Assembly (NCBI GenBank): GCA_005879945.1
Contig: VBHX01000175.1
Span: forward strand, 1 to 57,791
Reading direction: 5' to 3'
Source of the DNA: Chloroflexota bacterium
GTDB lineage: Bacteria; Chloroflexota; Dormibacteria; Dormibacterales; Dormibacteraceae
Length of the DNA: 57,791 nucleotides
The position numbers were made by a program, and so were the translations under genes. Shown here piece after piece: positions 46,209 through 54,142 of the stretch (position 1 is the first letter of the stretch; each line of letters starts with the position of its first letter). Below the pieces are notes generated by a model. That model had not been told where the DNA came from, ran no database searches, and worked only from the letters and a program-made list of their open reading frames with translations.

Positions 46209-47702
46209 ATGAGGCTGGGAGAGCTTGCCCGCGGCGTGCCCGGAGCAGCTGTCGAGGGCAATAGCGACGTCGAGGTAAGCGGGATCGCTTATGACTCGCG
46301 GAAAGTCAACCGCGGCGACCTGTTCGTGGCGGTGAGCGGGATCAATGCGGACGGCCACTCTTACGCCGCGGACGCGATCAAGTCGGGCGCAGCAGCGGTG
46401 GCGATCGAGCGATCGGTCGACCTGCTCCCTGGCACGCCGGTGCTGAAGGTTCCGTCGACCAGGAGCGGTCTGGCCGAGATCGCCGCCGAGTTCTATGGAC
46501 GGCCCTCGCGTCATCTCTACGTGGCGGGAATCACCGGCACCGACGGCAAAACGACCGTCACGCACATGTCCGAGCACGTGCTGATGGCCGGCGGCATAGT
46601 CGCGGGCGCGATGAGCACGGTCGCCTTCTCGGTAAAGGGAGCGGAGATCGACAACACCAGCGGGCAGACGACGACAGAGGCCCCCCAGGTGCAGGACTGG
46701 CTGCGCAGGATGGTCGACGCGGGCGTGAGATGCGCCGTCATCGAGACCACGTCACACGCGCTGGTGCAAGACCGTGTGCTCGCGTGCGATTTCGACGTGG
46801 CCGCATTCACGAACGTGGGGCACGACCACCTTGACTACCACGCGACCTGGGAGGCCTATCTCGAAGCGAAGGCGCGGCTCATCGACCTGGCGGCCTCAGG
46901 CGCGGACAAGGGGATCGAGAAAACGGCTGTGCTCAATCGCGACGATCCCAGCTTCGATCGCCTTTCACGGCGGCCAATCTCGCGGCGCTGGACATACGGA
47001 CTGACCACTGCTTCCGACCTGCATCCGCTGGACCTGAGCATGACCGCGACCGGGTCTCGATTCCGGCTCAAGACCCCGCTCGGCGAGACCGAGGTGACAC
47101 TCGCGGTGCCGGCGCGATTCAACGTCTACAACGCGCTGTGCGCGGCGGGTGTGTGCCTGGCGGTCGGCGTGCCCATCGACGAGATCGGACGCGGGCTGGC
47201 CGGCTTCGATGGTGTGCGCGGCCGTCTCGAGCGCGTCGACCTCGGCCAGGACTTCAGCGTGTTCATCGACTTCGCGCACTCCGCGGGCGCTCTCGCCAGC
47301 GCGCTCGCCGAGCTGCGGCCGTACACACGCGGCCGGCTCATTGCGGTCTTCGGCTCGACCGCGCGCTCCGACCACGATCGGCCGGGCATGGGCAAAGCGG
47401 CCGCCGACCTTGCCGACTTCTTCGTCATCACGACAGACGATCCGCTGCGCGAGGACCCCATGGAGATCGCGCGCGACGTGCAGTCAGGTGTGGCCGGCAG
47501 GGCTCCCGGCCGCGATTACGAGATCGTGATCGACCGGCGCGCGGCGATCCGCCGCGCGATCGACGTCGCCATGCCTGGCGACACGGTGCTCCTGGCCGGC
47601 AAGGGACACGAGCGCACCATGCAGATGGCCGCCGGCGCCGAACCGTGGGACGAGCGCGCTGAGGCCGAGGCGGCGATCAAGGAAAAGGCCGGCGCGCGCT
47701 AG
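46209..47702 (+). CDS. murE: Mur ligase, MurE type (UDP-MurNAc-tripeptide synthetase)
   Basis: A 497-residue ATP-dependent ligase that adds the third amino acid to UDP-MurNAc-Ala-Glu. The N-terminal UDP-MurNAc domain has SGIAYDSRKVNRGDLFVA. The ATP loop is GTDGKTT (about 110-116) rather than the common GTNGKTT. Central marks are TTTEAPQVQDWL and TNVGHDHLDYH. The amino-acid specificity motif, DNPR in meso-diaminopimelate ligases, is DDPL here (about 410-413), so the third residue may not be diaminopimelate. It stands apart from any dcw cluster. The start is ATG at 46209; the longer frame is antisense to folP. It ends in a four-base overlap with thiS. Confidence 0.88.
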   Translation: MRLGELARGVPGAAVEGNSDVEVSGIAYDSRKVNRGDLFVAVSGINADGHSYAADAIKSGAAAVAIERSVDLLPGTPVLKVPSTRSGLAEIAAEFYGRPSRHLYVAGITGTDGKTTVTHMSEHVLMAGGIVAGAMSTVAFSVKGAEIDNTSGQTTTEAPQVQDWLRRMVDAGVRCAVIETTSHALVQDRVLACDFDVAAFTNVGHDHLDYHATWEAYLEAKARLIDLAASGADKGIEKTAVLNRDDPSFDRLSRRPISRRWTYGLTTASDLHPLDLSMTATGSRFRLKTPLGETEVTLAVPARFNVYNALCAAGVCLAVGVPIDEIGRGLAGFDGVRGRLERVDLGQDFSVFIDFAHSAGALASALAELRPYTRGRLIAVFGSTARSDHDRPGMGKAAADLADFFVITTDDPLREDPMEIARDVQSGVAGRAPGRDYEIVIDRRAAIRRAIDVAMPGDTVLLAGKGHERTMQMAAGAEPWDERAEAEAAIKEKAGAR

Positions 47703-47905
47703 CGGCCGCCACCCACCATGCGGACGATCTCGACGACGTCCCCCTCCTCCAGTTTCGCGTCCGAGTAGCTCGAGCGCTCGATGATGACCCCGTTGTGCTC
47801 GACAGCGACCGCCCGCGGGTTCACGCCCAGCTTTTCCAGGTAGTCGAGGAGCGACGTGGGTCCGTCGAGCTCGACGCGACGGCCGTTGACCTGCAAAGCG
47901 ATCAC
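47699..47905 (-). CDS. thiS: Sulfur carrier protein ThiS
   Basis: A 68-residue ubiquitin-fold sulfur carrier for the thiazole ring of thiamine. The fold is typical (LQVNGRRVELDGPTSLLDYLEKLGV, VAVEHNGVIIERS, DVVEIVRMVGGG). The functional C-terminal Gly-Gly is normally the very end, but here an Arg follows (GGGR). That would block adenylation unless removed, or the frame is extended by a mutation. The start is GTG at 47905, overlapping thiE by four bases (GTGA). Third gene of thiG-thiE-thiS; thiF is not visible. Confidence 0.85.
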   Translation of the reverse strand: MIALQVNGRRVELDGPTSLLDYLEKLGVNPRAVAVEHNGVIIERSSYSDAKLEEGDVVEIVRMVGGGR

Positions 47906-48408
47906 TGGAACAACCTGATCGCTGCGTAGCCGGCGGCACCCGCGGCGTGGACCTCGGCGATCCGCTCCTGAGTGACGCCACCGATCGCCAGCACGGGGAT
48001 TTTGAGGGCGCGTGCAACTTTGCTGAGCGCATCGATGCCGCCCGGCGCCGAGCCCGGATGACTCGCGCTGGCCCAGACCGGCCCGAAGATCACGAAGTCG
48101 GCTCCCTGGGACTCAGCGCTAAGCGCACTCTCCAGCGAGTGCACCGATCGGCCGATCAGCCGTTCGCCCATCAGGCCGCGCGCGGCGTCGACCGAGATGT
48201 CGTTCTCGGGCAGGTTCACCCCTGCCGCCCCGGCGGCGAGCGCGATATCGCATCGCGAGCTGACCACGACAGGCACTGGGGAGGTTGCGACGAGCGCCTT
48301 TGCCTCATCCTCGATCGCGCGAGCAGTGGCCAGCGGATTGCGAAGCTGCAGGATCGTGGCGCGCGAGGCCGCCCTCATTCCCTCGCTTGCGCTGATCACG
48401 ATCGCCAT
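47902..48408 (-). CDS. ThiE/TenI-family thiamine phosphate synthase or thiazole tautomerase
   Basis: A TIM-barrel protein of at least 168 residues. Segments ILQLRNP, GVNLPENDI, LIGRSVHSLESA, GADFVIFGPVW and VLAIGGV match the family. GRSVHS resembles TenI, while FGPVW resembles ThiE, so which reaction it performs is open: coupling of thiazole and pyrimidine, or aromatisation of the thiazole. The first canonical start is ATG 48408, but conserved barrel strand 1 (PLVTP) lies just upstream with no ATG, GTG or TTG in reach, so initiation may use a non-standard codon or be coupled to thiG. Confidence 0.75.
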   Translation of the reverse strand: MAIVISASEGMRAASRATILQLRNPLATARAIEDEAKALVATSPVPVVVSSRCDIALAAGAAGVNLPENDISVDAARGLMGERLIGRSVHSLESALSAESQGADFVIFGPVWASASHPGSAPGGIDALSKVARALKIPVLAIGGVTQERIAEVHAAGAAGYAAIRLFQ

Positions 48409-48422
48409 CGCGGCTGGGGTGA

Positions 48423-49214
48423 CTAGCGGGAAGGCGAGATGCCCTCGGTTGGCGAACTCGGGCTCGCGTGCTCCCGCTTGGGGATGAGACCAGCCAGGTA
48501 CGCCTTGTGGCCTGCCTCGACCCCGCCCGAAATTGCTTCGGCCATCAGCTCGGGGTCCTGCGCCAGCGCGATCGCGGTGTTGACGAGCACCGCATCCGCG
48601 CCGATCTCCATCGCGAGCGCGCCATCCGACGGCGAACCGATGCCAGCATCGACAACAACCGGGACCTTTGCCTGCTCGATGATGATCCGGATCTGCTCGA
48701 GCGTCTGCAGGCCCCGAGCCGAGCCGATCGGCGAGCCCAGCGGCATCACCGTGACGGTGCCGATCTCTTCGAGCTTCTTCGCGAGCACGGGATCGGCGTT
48801 GATGTAGGGCAGAACTTTGAAGCCCTCGGTCACCAGCGACCGCGCCGCTTTCAACGTCTCTTCCGGGTCTGGGAACAGGTAACGCGGGTCGGGGATGACC
48901 TCGAGCTTCACCCACTCCGACAGTCCCATCGAACGCGCGAGCCTCGCGATCCGAATCGCCTCGTCTGCAGTGCGGCACCCGGCGGTGTTGGGCAGGATGC
49001 GGTACCTCTTCCAGTCGATGACGTCGAGAATGGTCTTCTTCTTGGGGTCGTCGAGGTCGAGGCGTCGCAGCGCCACCGTCACGACCTCGCAGCCAGATGC
49101 CTCGAGCGCCGCGAGCATCGTCTCGTTGTCGGCGTACTTGCCCGTGCCGAGGAACAGACGAGATCTCAGCTCGATACCGGCGATGACCAGGCGGTCGGCT
49201 GTGGCCGTTTGCAC
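48423..49214 (-). CDS. thiG: Thiazole synthase
   Basis: A 263-residue TIM-barrel enzyme that builds the thiazole phosphate of thiamine from deoxyxylulose phosphate, dehydroglycine and ThiS-thiocarboxylate. Family marks are [29 protein letters not shown], the Schiff-base Lys in [12 protein letters not shown], and the C-terminal [26 protein letters not shown]. It starts at GTG 49214 with TAAGCT six bases upstream. Only 38 bases separate it from the Nudix gene, and no TPP riboswitch is visible. Confidence 0.95.
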   Translation of the reverse strand: MQTATADRLVIAGIELRSRLFLGTGKYADNETMLAALEASGCEVVTVALRRLDLDDPKKKTILDVIDWKRYRILPNTAGCRTADEAIRIARLARSMGLSEWVKLEVIPDPRYLFPDPEETLKAARSLVTEGFKVLPYINADPVLAKKLEEIGTVTVMPLGSPIGSARGLQTLEQIRIIIEQAKVPVVVDAGIGSPSDGALAMEIGADAVLVNTAIALAQDPELMAEAISGGVEAGHKAYLAGLIPKREHASPSSPTEGISPSR

Positions 49215-49220
49215 CGCCTC

Positions 49221-49226
49221 AGCTTA
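49221..49226 (-). promoter_or_regulatory. -10 element of a likely leaderless thiG promoter
   Basis: Minus-strand TAAGCT is followed by six bases and the GTG start of thiG at 49214. There is no separate ribosome binding site. Confidence 0.4.
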
Positions 49227-49252
49227 CCGAGTGATACAGATCGACCGAACGC

Positions 49253-49681
49253 TTAAGGGAGGTCTTGCTGCTCCATCAACTTCTTGTCGCGAGGGTAGGT
49301 CAAGCGCTTGATCGCATCGTCAACCGAGAGCCACTGGAGCTTGTCGACCTCGATTCCAGGCCGGAAACGCCCACTCTTGGCCTCCATCAGCCAGTAGCAC
49401 GCGACCTTGTCGCGGCCGCGCCGATCGACGTACGCGGTGCAGCCGAGGGGATGCTCGATCTCACAGCGAAGGCCGGTCTCCTCACGGACCTCGCGCAGGG
49501 CGCAGTCCTCGGGCGACTCGTCGGGCTCGACCTTGCCCTTGGGCAGGGTCCAGTCGTCGTAGGCCGGGCGATGGATGATTGCGAACTGCGTCTCACCCGA
49601 TTGATCCGTGCGGTAGACGACGCCGCCCGCCGCCCGTATCACGTTCACATCGGTCAACTCGAGGATTTTGGTAGCCACCAT
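49253..49681 (-). CDS. Nudix hydrolase
   Basis: A 142-residue hydrolase with a complete Nudix box, GKVEPDESPEDCALREVREETGL (written in parts: GKVEPDESPEDCA, then LREVREETGL). It resembles the MutT1/Ap4A-hydrolase-like group (IRAAGGVVYR, WTLPKGKVE) and probably cleaves a nucleoside diphosphate-linked compound or oxidised nucleotide. The start is ATG at 49681 with GAAGGAG upstream. It precedes thiG by 38 bases, but thiG seems to have its own promoter. Confidence 0.85.
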   Translation of the reverse strand: MVATKILELTDVNVIRAAGGVVYRTDQSGETQFAIIHRPAYDDWTLPKGKVEPDESPEDCALREVREETGLRCEIEHPLGCTAYVDRRGRDKVACYWLMEAKSGRFRPGIEVDKLQWLSVDDAIKRLTYPRDKKLMEQQDLP

Positions 49682-49803
49682 TGCTCCTTCGTCTGCTTGA
49701 TCGGCGGGCTAGGACGATTCTCTAATTTTCGAACCGATGGGGTCCACGTACGGGTGTGAGTTTACCTGCGCGGGCCTTTGTGTCGCCATTGTTTATCAAA
49801 CGC

Positions 49804-50658
49804 CTAGAGCTGTCTCGCGAGTCGAATCTGTCGCCGCAGCACCCATCGACTGCCGAGGTTGATGAAGAGCACCATGACGACCAACACCAGCGCTGCTCCC
49901 CATGCCTCCTGTTGCAGGTCCTTGTATGGCGTGAGGGCGTCTCGAAAGACGACGAGCGGCAGCGTCGACATTGGATGGTTCGGATCGAAGCTCAAGCGCT
50001 GGTTGCCGAGCGCTGTGAACAGCACAGGCGCCGTCTCGCCCGCGGCGCGGGCGACCGCAAGCAGGGCTCCGGTGATGACACCCGGCGCGGCCGCGGGGAG
50101 GATCAGCTGCAGCGACACGCGCCAGCGCGGCAGGCCGAGAGCGAGGCCAGACTCGCGCAGTCCGTTCGGAATCAGCCCCACCGCGCTCTCGGTGGTGCGG
50201 ATGACAACGGGCAGCATGAGGATCGCGAGCGCGACCGAAGCCGCGGTTCCCGAGAAGTGGTGCTGCGGGACCACGACGAGCGCATATGCGAAGAGCCCGA
50301 GCGCGATCGATGGGGCTCCCACCAGCACGTCGCTTGCGAGCCTGACCCAGTTGGCCCAACGGCCCGCTCCGTACTCGGCCAGGTAAACGCCGCTGAGCAC
50401 GCCGATGGGGATCGCGGCAAGCGAGGCGAGGGCGACGATGACCGCGCTGCCCACGATCGCGTTGGCGATGCCTCCGCCCGGGATACCGCTGGGTCTCTGC
50501 GAATTCAAAAAGAACTCCAGGTTGGCTACCGACGGCAGGCCCTTGGTGACCGTGAACCAGAGCACGAGCCCGAGCGGGACGAGGGCGAGGATCGTCAGGG
50601 CGTACATGACGCCGGCCGCGAAGCTGCTGCTGAACCGCCGCCACAGATTTCGTCTCAT
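49804..50658 (-). CDS. pstA: Phosphate ABC transporter permease PstA
   Basis: A 284-residue inner-membrane permease of the high-affinity phosphate transporter. It has six hydrophobic segments, and the ABC-interacting EAA-like loop contains ESGLALGLPRWRVSLQLILPAAAPG. It overlaps pstC by four bases (ATGA) and is the last gene of pstB-phoU-phoB-pstC-pstA. It pairs with PstC to form the channel used by PstS and PstB. Confidence 0.95.
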   Translation of the reverse strand: MRRNLWRRFSSSFAAGVMYALTILALVPLGLVLWFTVTKGLPSVANLEFFLNSQRPSGIPGGGIANAIVGSAVIVALASLAAIPIGVLSGVYLAEYGAGRWANWVRLASDVLVGAPSIALGLFAYALVVVPQHHFSGTAASVALAILMLPVVIRTTESAVGLIPNGLRESGLALGLPRWRVSLQLILPAAAPGVITGALLAVARAAGETAPVLFTALGNQRLSFDPNHPMSTLPLVVFRDALTPYKDLQQEAWGAALVLVVMVLFINLGSRWVLRRQIRLARQL

Positions 50659-51605
50659 ACAGCAGCTCTCGCCTTCGCGGAGTGGACCAGGATGAGCGCG
50701 AGCACGTTGACCGTCAGGGTCACGAGGATGAGAACGAGACCGATCTCGACCAGTGCGCCCTGGTAGATCTCGCCCGTCGCCTCGACGAACTCATTGGCGA
50801 TGACTGCCGCGAGTGTGTAGCCGGGCGCGAAGATCGAGTGCGGAATCTCTGGGCGGTTGCCGATCACCATGGCCACGGCGACCGTTTCCGCCAGCGCGCG
50901 ACCCAACGCGAGGACCGTGGCGCCGAAGATGCCGGCCCGCGCCGCCGGCAGGATCACTTTCCAGATCGTCTCCCACCAGGTGGCTCCGAGCGCGACGGTC
51001 GACTCGCGCAGCCCTCGAGGGACCGCGCGGATCACGTCTCGCGACACCGCCGAGAGGGTGGGCAGGATCATTACCGCCAGGACCAGCGCGGCCGTGAACA
51101 GGCTCGTCTGCCGCGGAATCCCACCGAGGAAGGGGATCGCGGCCAGGTGGTCCGTAATGGGGGTTTCGATATGTAGCAGGGCCCACGGCGCCAGCACATA
51201 CAGGGCCCAGATGCCATATACGACGCTGGGGATCGCGGCGAGGAGCTCGATACCTGTGCCGAGGGCGCCGCGCAGTCCCTGCGCCCCGGGTTCGGCGAGG
51301 AGAACCGCAACCGCGATCCCGACTGGCAGCGCAATCACCAGCGCGATCGCGCTGGTGACCACCGTTCCGAAGATGAATGGCAGTGCTCCGAAGGTGTTCG
51401 TGACCTGGTTCCAGTCCTGGCCGATGATGAAACCGGGCCCGAACCTGACCACCGACGGCCAGGCCTGCTGGAGCAAGACGACGACGATGAGAATCAGGGA
51501 CGCGGGCGCCGCCCAGCTGATCACCGCGGTGAATGTGCGATAGCGGTCGGGCGGCCTCGGGATCGAGGCCGGGACGACGACGGTGCTATCGACCGCGGCC
51601 GCCAA
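50655..51605 (-). CDS. pstC: Phosphate ABC transporter permease PstC
   Basis: A 316-residue permease with six membrane segments. The EAA-like loop is RESTVALGATWWETIWKVILPAARAG. Further family segments are IELLAAIPSVVYGIWAL and GRALAETVAVAMVIGN. It starts at TTG 51605, overlapping the phoB gene by 20 bases, so translation is coupled. Its partners are PstA and PstB. Confidence 0.95.
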   Translation of the reverse strand: MAAAVDSTVVVPASIPRPPDRYRTFTAVISWAAPASLILIVVVLLQQAWPSVVRFGPGFIIGQDWNQVTNTFGALPFIFGTVVTSAIALVIALPVGIAVAVLLAEPGAQGLRGALGTGIELLAAIPSVVYGIWALYVLAPWALLHIETPITDHLAAIPFLGGIPRQTSLFTAALVLAVMILPTLSAVSRDVIRAVPRGLRESTVALGATWWETIWKVILPAARAGIFGATVLALGRALAETVAVAMVIGNRPEIPHSIFAPGYTLAAVIANEFVEATGEIYQGALVEIGLVLILVTLTVNVLALILVHSAKARAAV

Positions 51606-52383
51606 TCTGGCTTTCCTTGGTGACGACGGGCATCGCTTCGGTGGCCCCGGACGCCAGGTCGGTTGTCGCGGCTTGTCGGTCGAGCCGGTAGCCGATGCCC
51701 CGCACCGTCACGATCTCGAAAGGCGCCCGGGCGGCGAACTTTTCGCGGAGCCAGCGTATGTGCACGTCGACCGTCTTGCGGTCGCCCGTGAACTCTCTGC
51801 CCCACACGTTCTCGAGCAGCGAGTCGCGTGTATGCACGCGCCCGGGAAATGCGAGGAGGTATGAGATCAAGTCGAACTCGCGCGCTGTCAGCTTGACGTC
51901 CGCACCGTCGAGGATCACGCGTCGGGCGGCTCGATCGATGCTGAAGGCGCCGATCGAATCCTGTTCGGGGATCGACTTCGGCTCGTTGGCCTCGGGCTGC
52001 GCACGGCGGAGGACCGCATGCACCCGCGCCAGCACCTCTCGAATCGAGAAAGGCTTGGTGATGTAGTCGTCGGCGCCGAGCTCGAGGCCGACGATCTTGT
52101 CGACCTCTGAATCCTTGGCGGTGATGATGATGATCGGCACCCTGCTGCTCTTGCGCAGCGCGCGGCAGAAATCGAAACCGCTCATGCCGGGGAGCATGAG
52201 GTCGAGCAGGACCAGGTCCGGCCTCGCGGTGCGAGCCGTGCGCAGGCCCGACGCACCGTCGCTCGCCTCCTGCACCGAGAACCCGGCGGCAGTGAGGTTG
52301 TACTTCAGCATGTCGCGAATGCCCTCGTCGTCCTCGACGACGAGCACGCGACCCGAGTTGGCCGCGGCGGCAGCCCGGCTCAT
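51586..52383 (-). CDS. phoB: Phosphate regulon response regulator (PhoB/PhoP-like)
   Basis: A 265-residue OmpR-type regulator. The receiver is complete: acidic pair VEDDE, phosphoacceptor Asp about residue 61 in LVLLDLMLP, Thr in IIITAKD and Lys in ITKPF. A winged helix follows (KTVDVHIRWLREKF, VRGIGYRLDRQ), then a tail of about 30 residues. Position in the pst operon and the 11-base repeats before pstS, pstB and the phosphatase make it the likely activator of these genes under phosphate limitation. It overlaps phoU by four bases. Confidence 0.9.
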   Translation of the reverse strand: MSRAAAAANSGRVLVVEDDEGIRDMLKYNLTAAGFSVQEASDGASGLRTARTARPDLVLLDLMLPGMSGFDFCRALRKSSRVPIIIITAKDSEVDKIVGLELGADDYITKPFSIREVLARVHAVLRRAQPEANEPKSIPEQDSIGAFSIDRAARRVILDGADVKLTAREFDLISYLLAFPGRVHTRDSLLENVWGREFTGDRKTVDVHIRWLREKFAARAPFEIVTVRGIGYRLDRQAATTDLASGATEAMPVVTKESQIGGRGR

Positions 52384-53042
52384 CCGAGCTCGACCACCTG
52401 ACCGGTCTCCAGGAACACGATGTCCTCGGCCACGTTGGTCACGCGGTCAGCGATGCGCTCGAGGTTGTGCGCGACCAGCAGCAGCGTGACGGCGCGCAGC
52501 GCGCCGTCGGAGTCTGTCTTGCCGGTGCCCATCTCCGAGATCAGCTCGTCGAACACGCGGTGGTAGAGGCGGTCGATCTCGTTGTCTCGGCCCGCGACCT
52601 CGCGCGCGTGCGCCTCGTTCTCATCGATCAATGCTTCGAGGATGTCGTGAACCTGGCCGATCGCGAGGTCGCCCATCAGCCCGAACTCCGCGCGTAGCGG
52701 CCTGTCCGGCAAACCGACGAGCGTCTTCGTCATGCGCCCGATGCGGACCGCATAGTCACCCATGCGCTCGAGCTCGGTGGCGATGTACTGGATGCCCATC
52801 AAGCGGCGCAGGTCGCGCGCGACCGGCTGCTGGGTGGCGATGACCATGAAGATCTGCTCGCGGATCTGCTTGAAGAGCTCGTTCAGGTATTGATCCTGCG
52901 CCCGCACCTTCTCGGCCGCGGGACCGTCGCGCCTGCGCAGGGCGTCCAGGGAGGCCTCGATCTGCGACTCCACGAGTGTGCCCATGCGCACGACACTCTC
53001 GCGAAGGCTCGCGAGCTCTCTTTCGAATGTCAGGCGAGGCAC
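52380..53042 (-). CDS. phoU: Phosphate signalling protein PhoU
   Basis: A 220-residue, all-helical protein with the two tandem PhoU repeats; typical stretches are MGTLVESQIEASLDAL, RDLRRLMGIQYIATELERMGDYAVRI and LLVAHNLERIADRVTNVAEDIVF. It links the transporter to the PhoR kinase and keeps the system off when phosphate is plentiful. It starts at GTG 53042 after a 204-base gap from pstB that contains hairpins, and overlaps phoB by four bases. Confidence 0.95.
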   Translation of the reverse strand: MPRLTFERELASLRESVVRMGTLVESQIEASLDALRRRDGPAAEKVRAQDQYLNELFKQIREQIFMVIATQQPVARDLRRLMGIQYIATELERMGDYAVRIGRMTKTLVGLPDRPLRAEFGLMGDLAIGQVHDILEALIDENEAHAREVAGRDNEIDRLYHRVFDELISEMGTGKTDSDGALRAVTLLLVAHNLERIADRVTNVAEDIVFLETGQVVELG

Positions 53043-53246
53043 TCAGATGTCTGCGGTGGCCGGACGGCCCGCAGATCGCGGCAGGCGCCCGATAGGGCGC
53101 CGGTCAGGGCGCCTAGGCGAAGGAACGGGTGGCCCTAGGAGGAGCGCATCTGTTGATGCGTGACGACGACGGGCCGGGTCCCGTGACGCACGCATCGGCG
53201 TCCTGAGCCGATGAAATGCGGTCTGGCTGGCCGCTGCGGACATCAA
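53043..53246 (-). repeat. Hairpin-rich spacer between pstB and phoU
   Basis: The only sizeable gap inside an otherwise overlapping operon. It holds a perfect GGCGCCC-GATA-GGGCGCC hairpin (53084-53101), a further GGGCGCC copy shortly after, and a GCGCATC-TGTT-GATGCGT hairpin near 53143-53161. There is no T-run and no ORF. It may attenuate or process the message so that PstB and PhoU/PhoB/PstCA are made in different amounts. Confidence 0.45.
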
Positions 53247-54089
53247 CTAGCCGAAGCGCCCCGTGATGTAAGCCTCTGTCCTCGGGTCGCTCGGCGCATT
53301 GAAGAGGGTGGCGGTCGGGGCGAACTCGATCAGCTCGCCGTGCCGTCCTTCGGGGTTCATGAGCATGAAGGCGGTGAAGTCCGAAACGCGTGCCGCCTGC
53401 TGCATGTTGTGCGTGACGATCACGATCGTGTAGTCGCGAGCCAGCTGCACCATGAGGTCTTCAATCTTCAGAGTGGCCACGGGATCCAGCGCGGAGCACG
53501 GCTCGTCCATGAGGATCACCTCTGGGCTCACCGCCAGGCAGCGCGCGATGACGAGCCGCTGCTGCTGGCCGCCGGAGAGCGACGTGCCGGGCTCATCGAG
53601 GCGGTCGGACACCTCCTCCCACAGCGCCGCGTTCTCCAGGCTGCGACGGACTACGTCGTTGATGCGCGCCTTGTTCCAACCGAGCAGGCGCGGGCCGAAG
53701 GCGACGTTGTCTCGGATAGACATCGGGAACGGGCTCGGCCGCTGGAAAACCATCCCCACCTTCTGACGAAGGTCGAGGAGCTTGGTCGTAGTCACGATGT
53801 CGCTGCCGTCGAGCAACACAGTGCCCACCGCGCGAGCGCCTGGGACCAGGTCGTACATGCGGTTGAAGACCCTCAGGAGGGTGGTCTTTCCACAGCCGGA
53901 CGGGCCAATGATGGCCGTGATCCGGCGCTCGGGAATCTCAAAGGACACGTCCTTGAGGGCACGGGTCTTGCCATAGAAGAAGGAGAGGGAATCGACCTTC
54001 AGCTTCGTTTCAGCAGACCCCGGCATTGCGCGAAGCTCGGGCCTCCCCACCGACGCGAGCGGTTGAATGATCGGTCTTGCGTCCGCCAC
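53247..54089 (-). CDS. pstB: Phosphate ABC transporter ATPase PstB
   Basis: A 280-residue ATP-binding subunit. Walker A is GPSGCGKTT, the Q-loop sits in [13 protein letters not shown], the signature is LSGGQQQRL and Walker B is [13 protein letters not shown]. The first frame start, GTG 54089, gives an N-terminal extension of about 20 residues relative to an internal ATG at 54026. It is first of the pst operon and has a PHO-box-like promoter whose -10 lies nine bases upstream of the GTG. Confidence 0.95.
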   Translation of the reverse strand: MADARPIIQPLASVGRPELRAMPGSAETKLKVDSLSFFYGKTRALKDVSFEIPERRITAIIGPSGCGKTTLLRVFNRMYDLVPGARAVGTVLLDGSDIVTTTKLLDLRQKVGMVFQRPSPFPMSIRDNVAFGPRLLGWNKARINDVVRRSLENAALWEEVSDRLDEPGTSLSGGQQQRLVIARCLAVSPEVILMDEPCSALDPVATLKIEDLMVQLARDYTIVIVTHNMQQAARVSDFTAFMLMNPEGRHGELIEFAPTATLFNAPSDPRTEAYITGRFG

Positions 54090-54098
54090 CCGATGCCC

Positions 54099-54142
54099 AG
54101 GATAAGCCGAGCCGGGTTAAGGCCGGTTTATGCGTTCGTTAA
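54099..54142 (-). promoter_or_regulatory. PHO-box-like promoter of pstB-phoU-phoB-pstC-pstA
   Basis: On the minus strand TTAACG (54142-54137), ATAAAC (54131-54126) and TTAACC (54120-54115) recur at an exact 11-base period. A TATCCT -10 (54104-54099) follows ten bases after the last repeat, and the pstB GTG is nine bases further. The first repeats lie inside the last codons of phoR. Confidence 0.65.

Noticed and set aside
49215-49252. Possible TPP riboswitch before thiG
   Set aside because: Only 38 bases are available and no thi-box (CTGAGA with partner stems) is visible; a leaderless start fits better.
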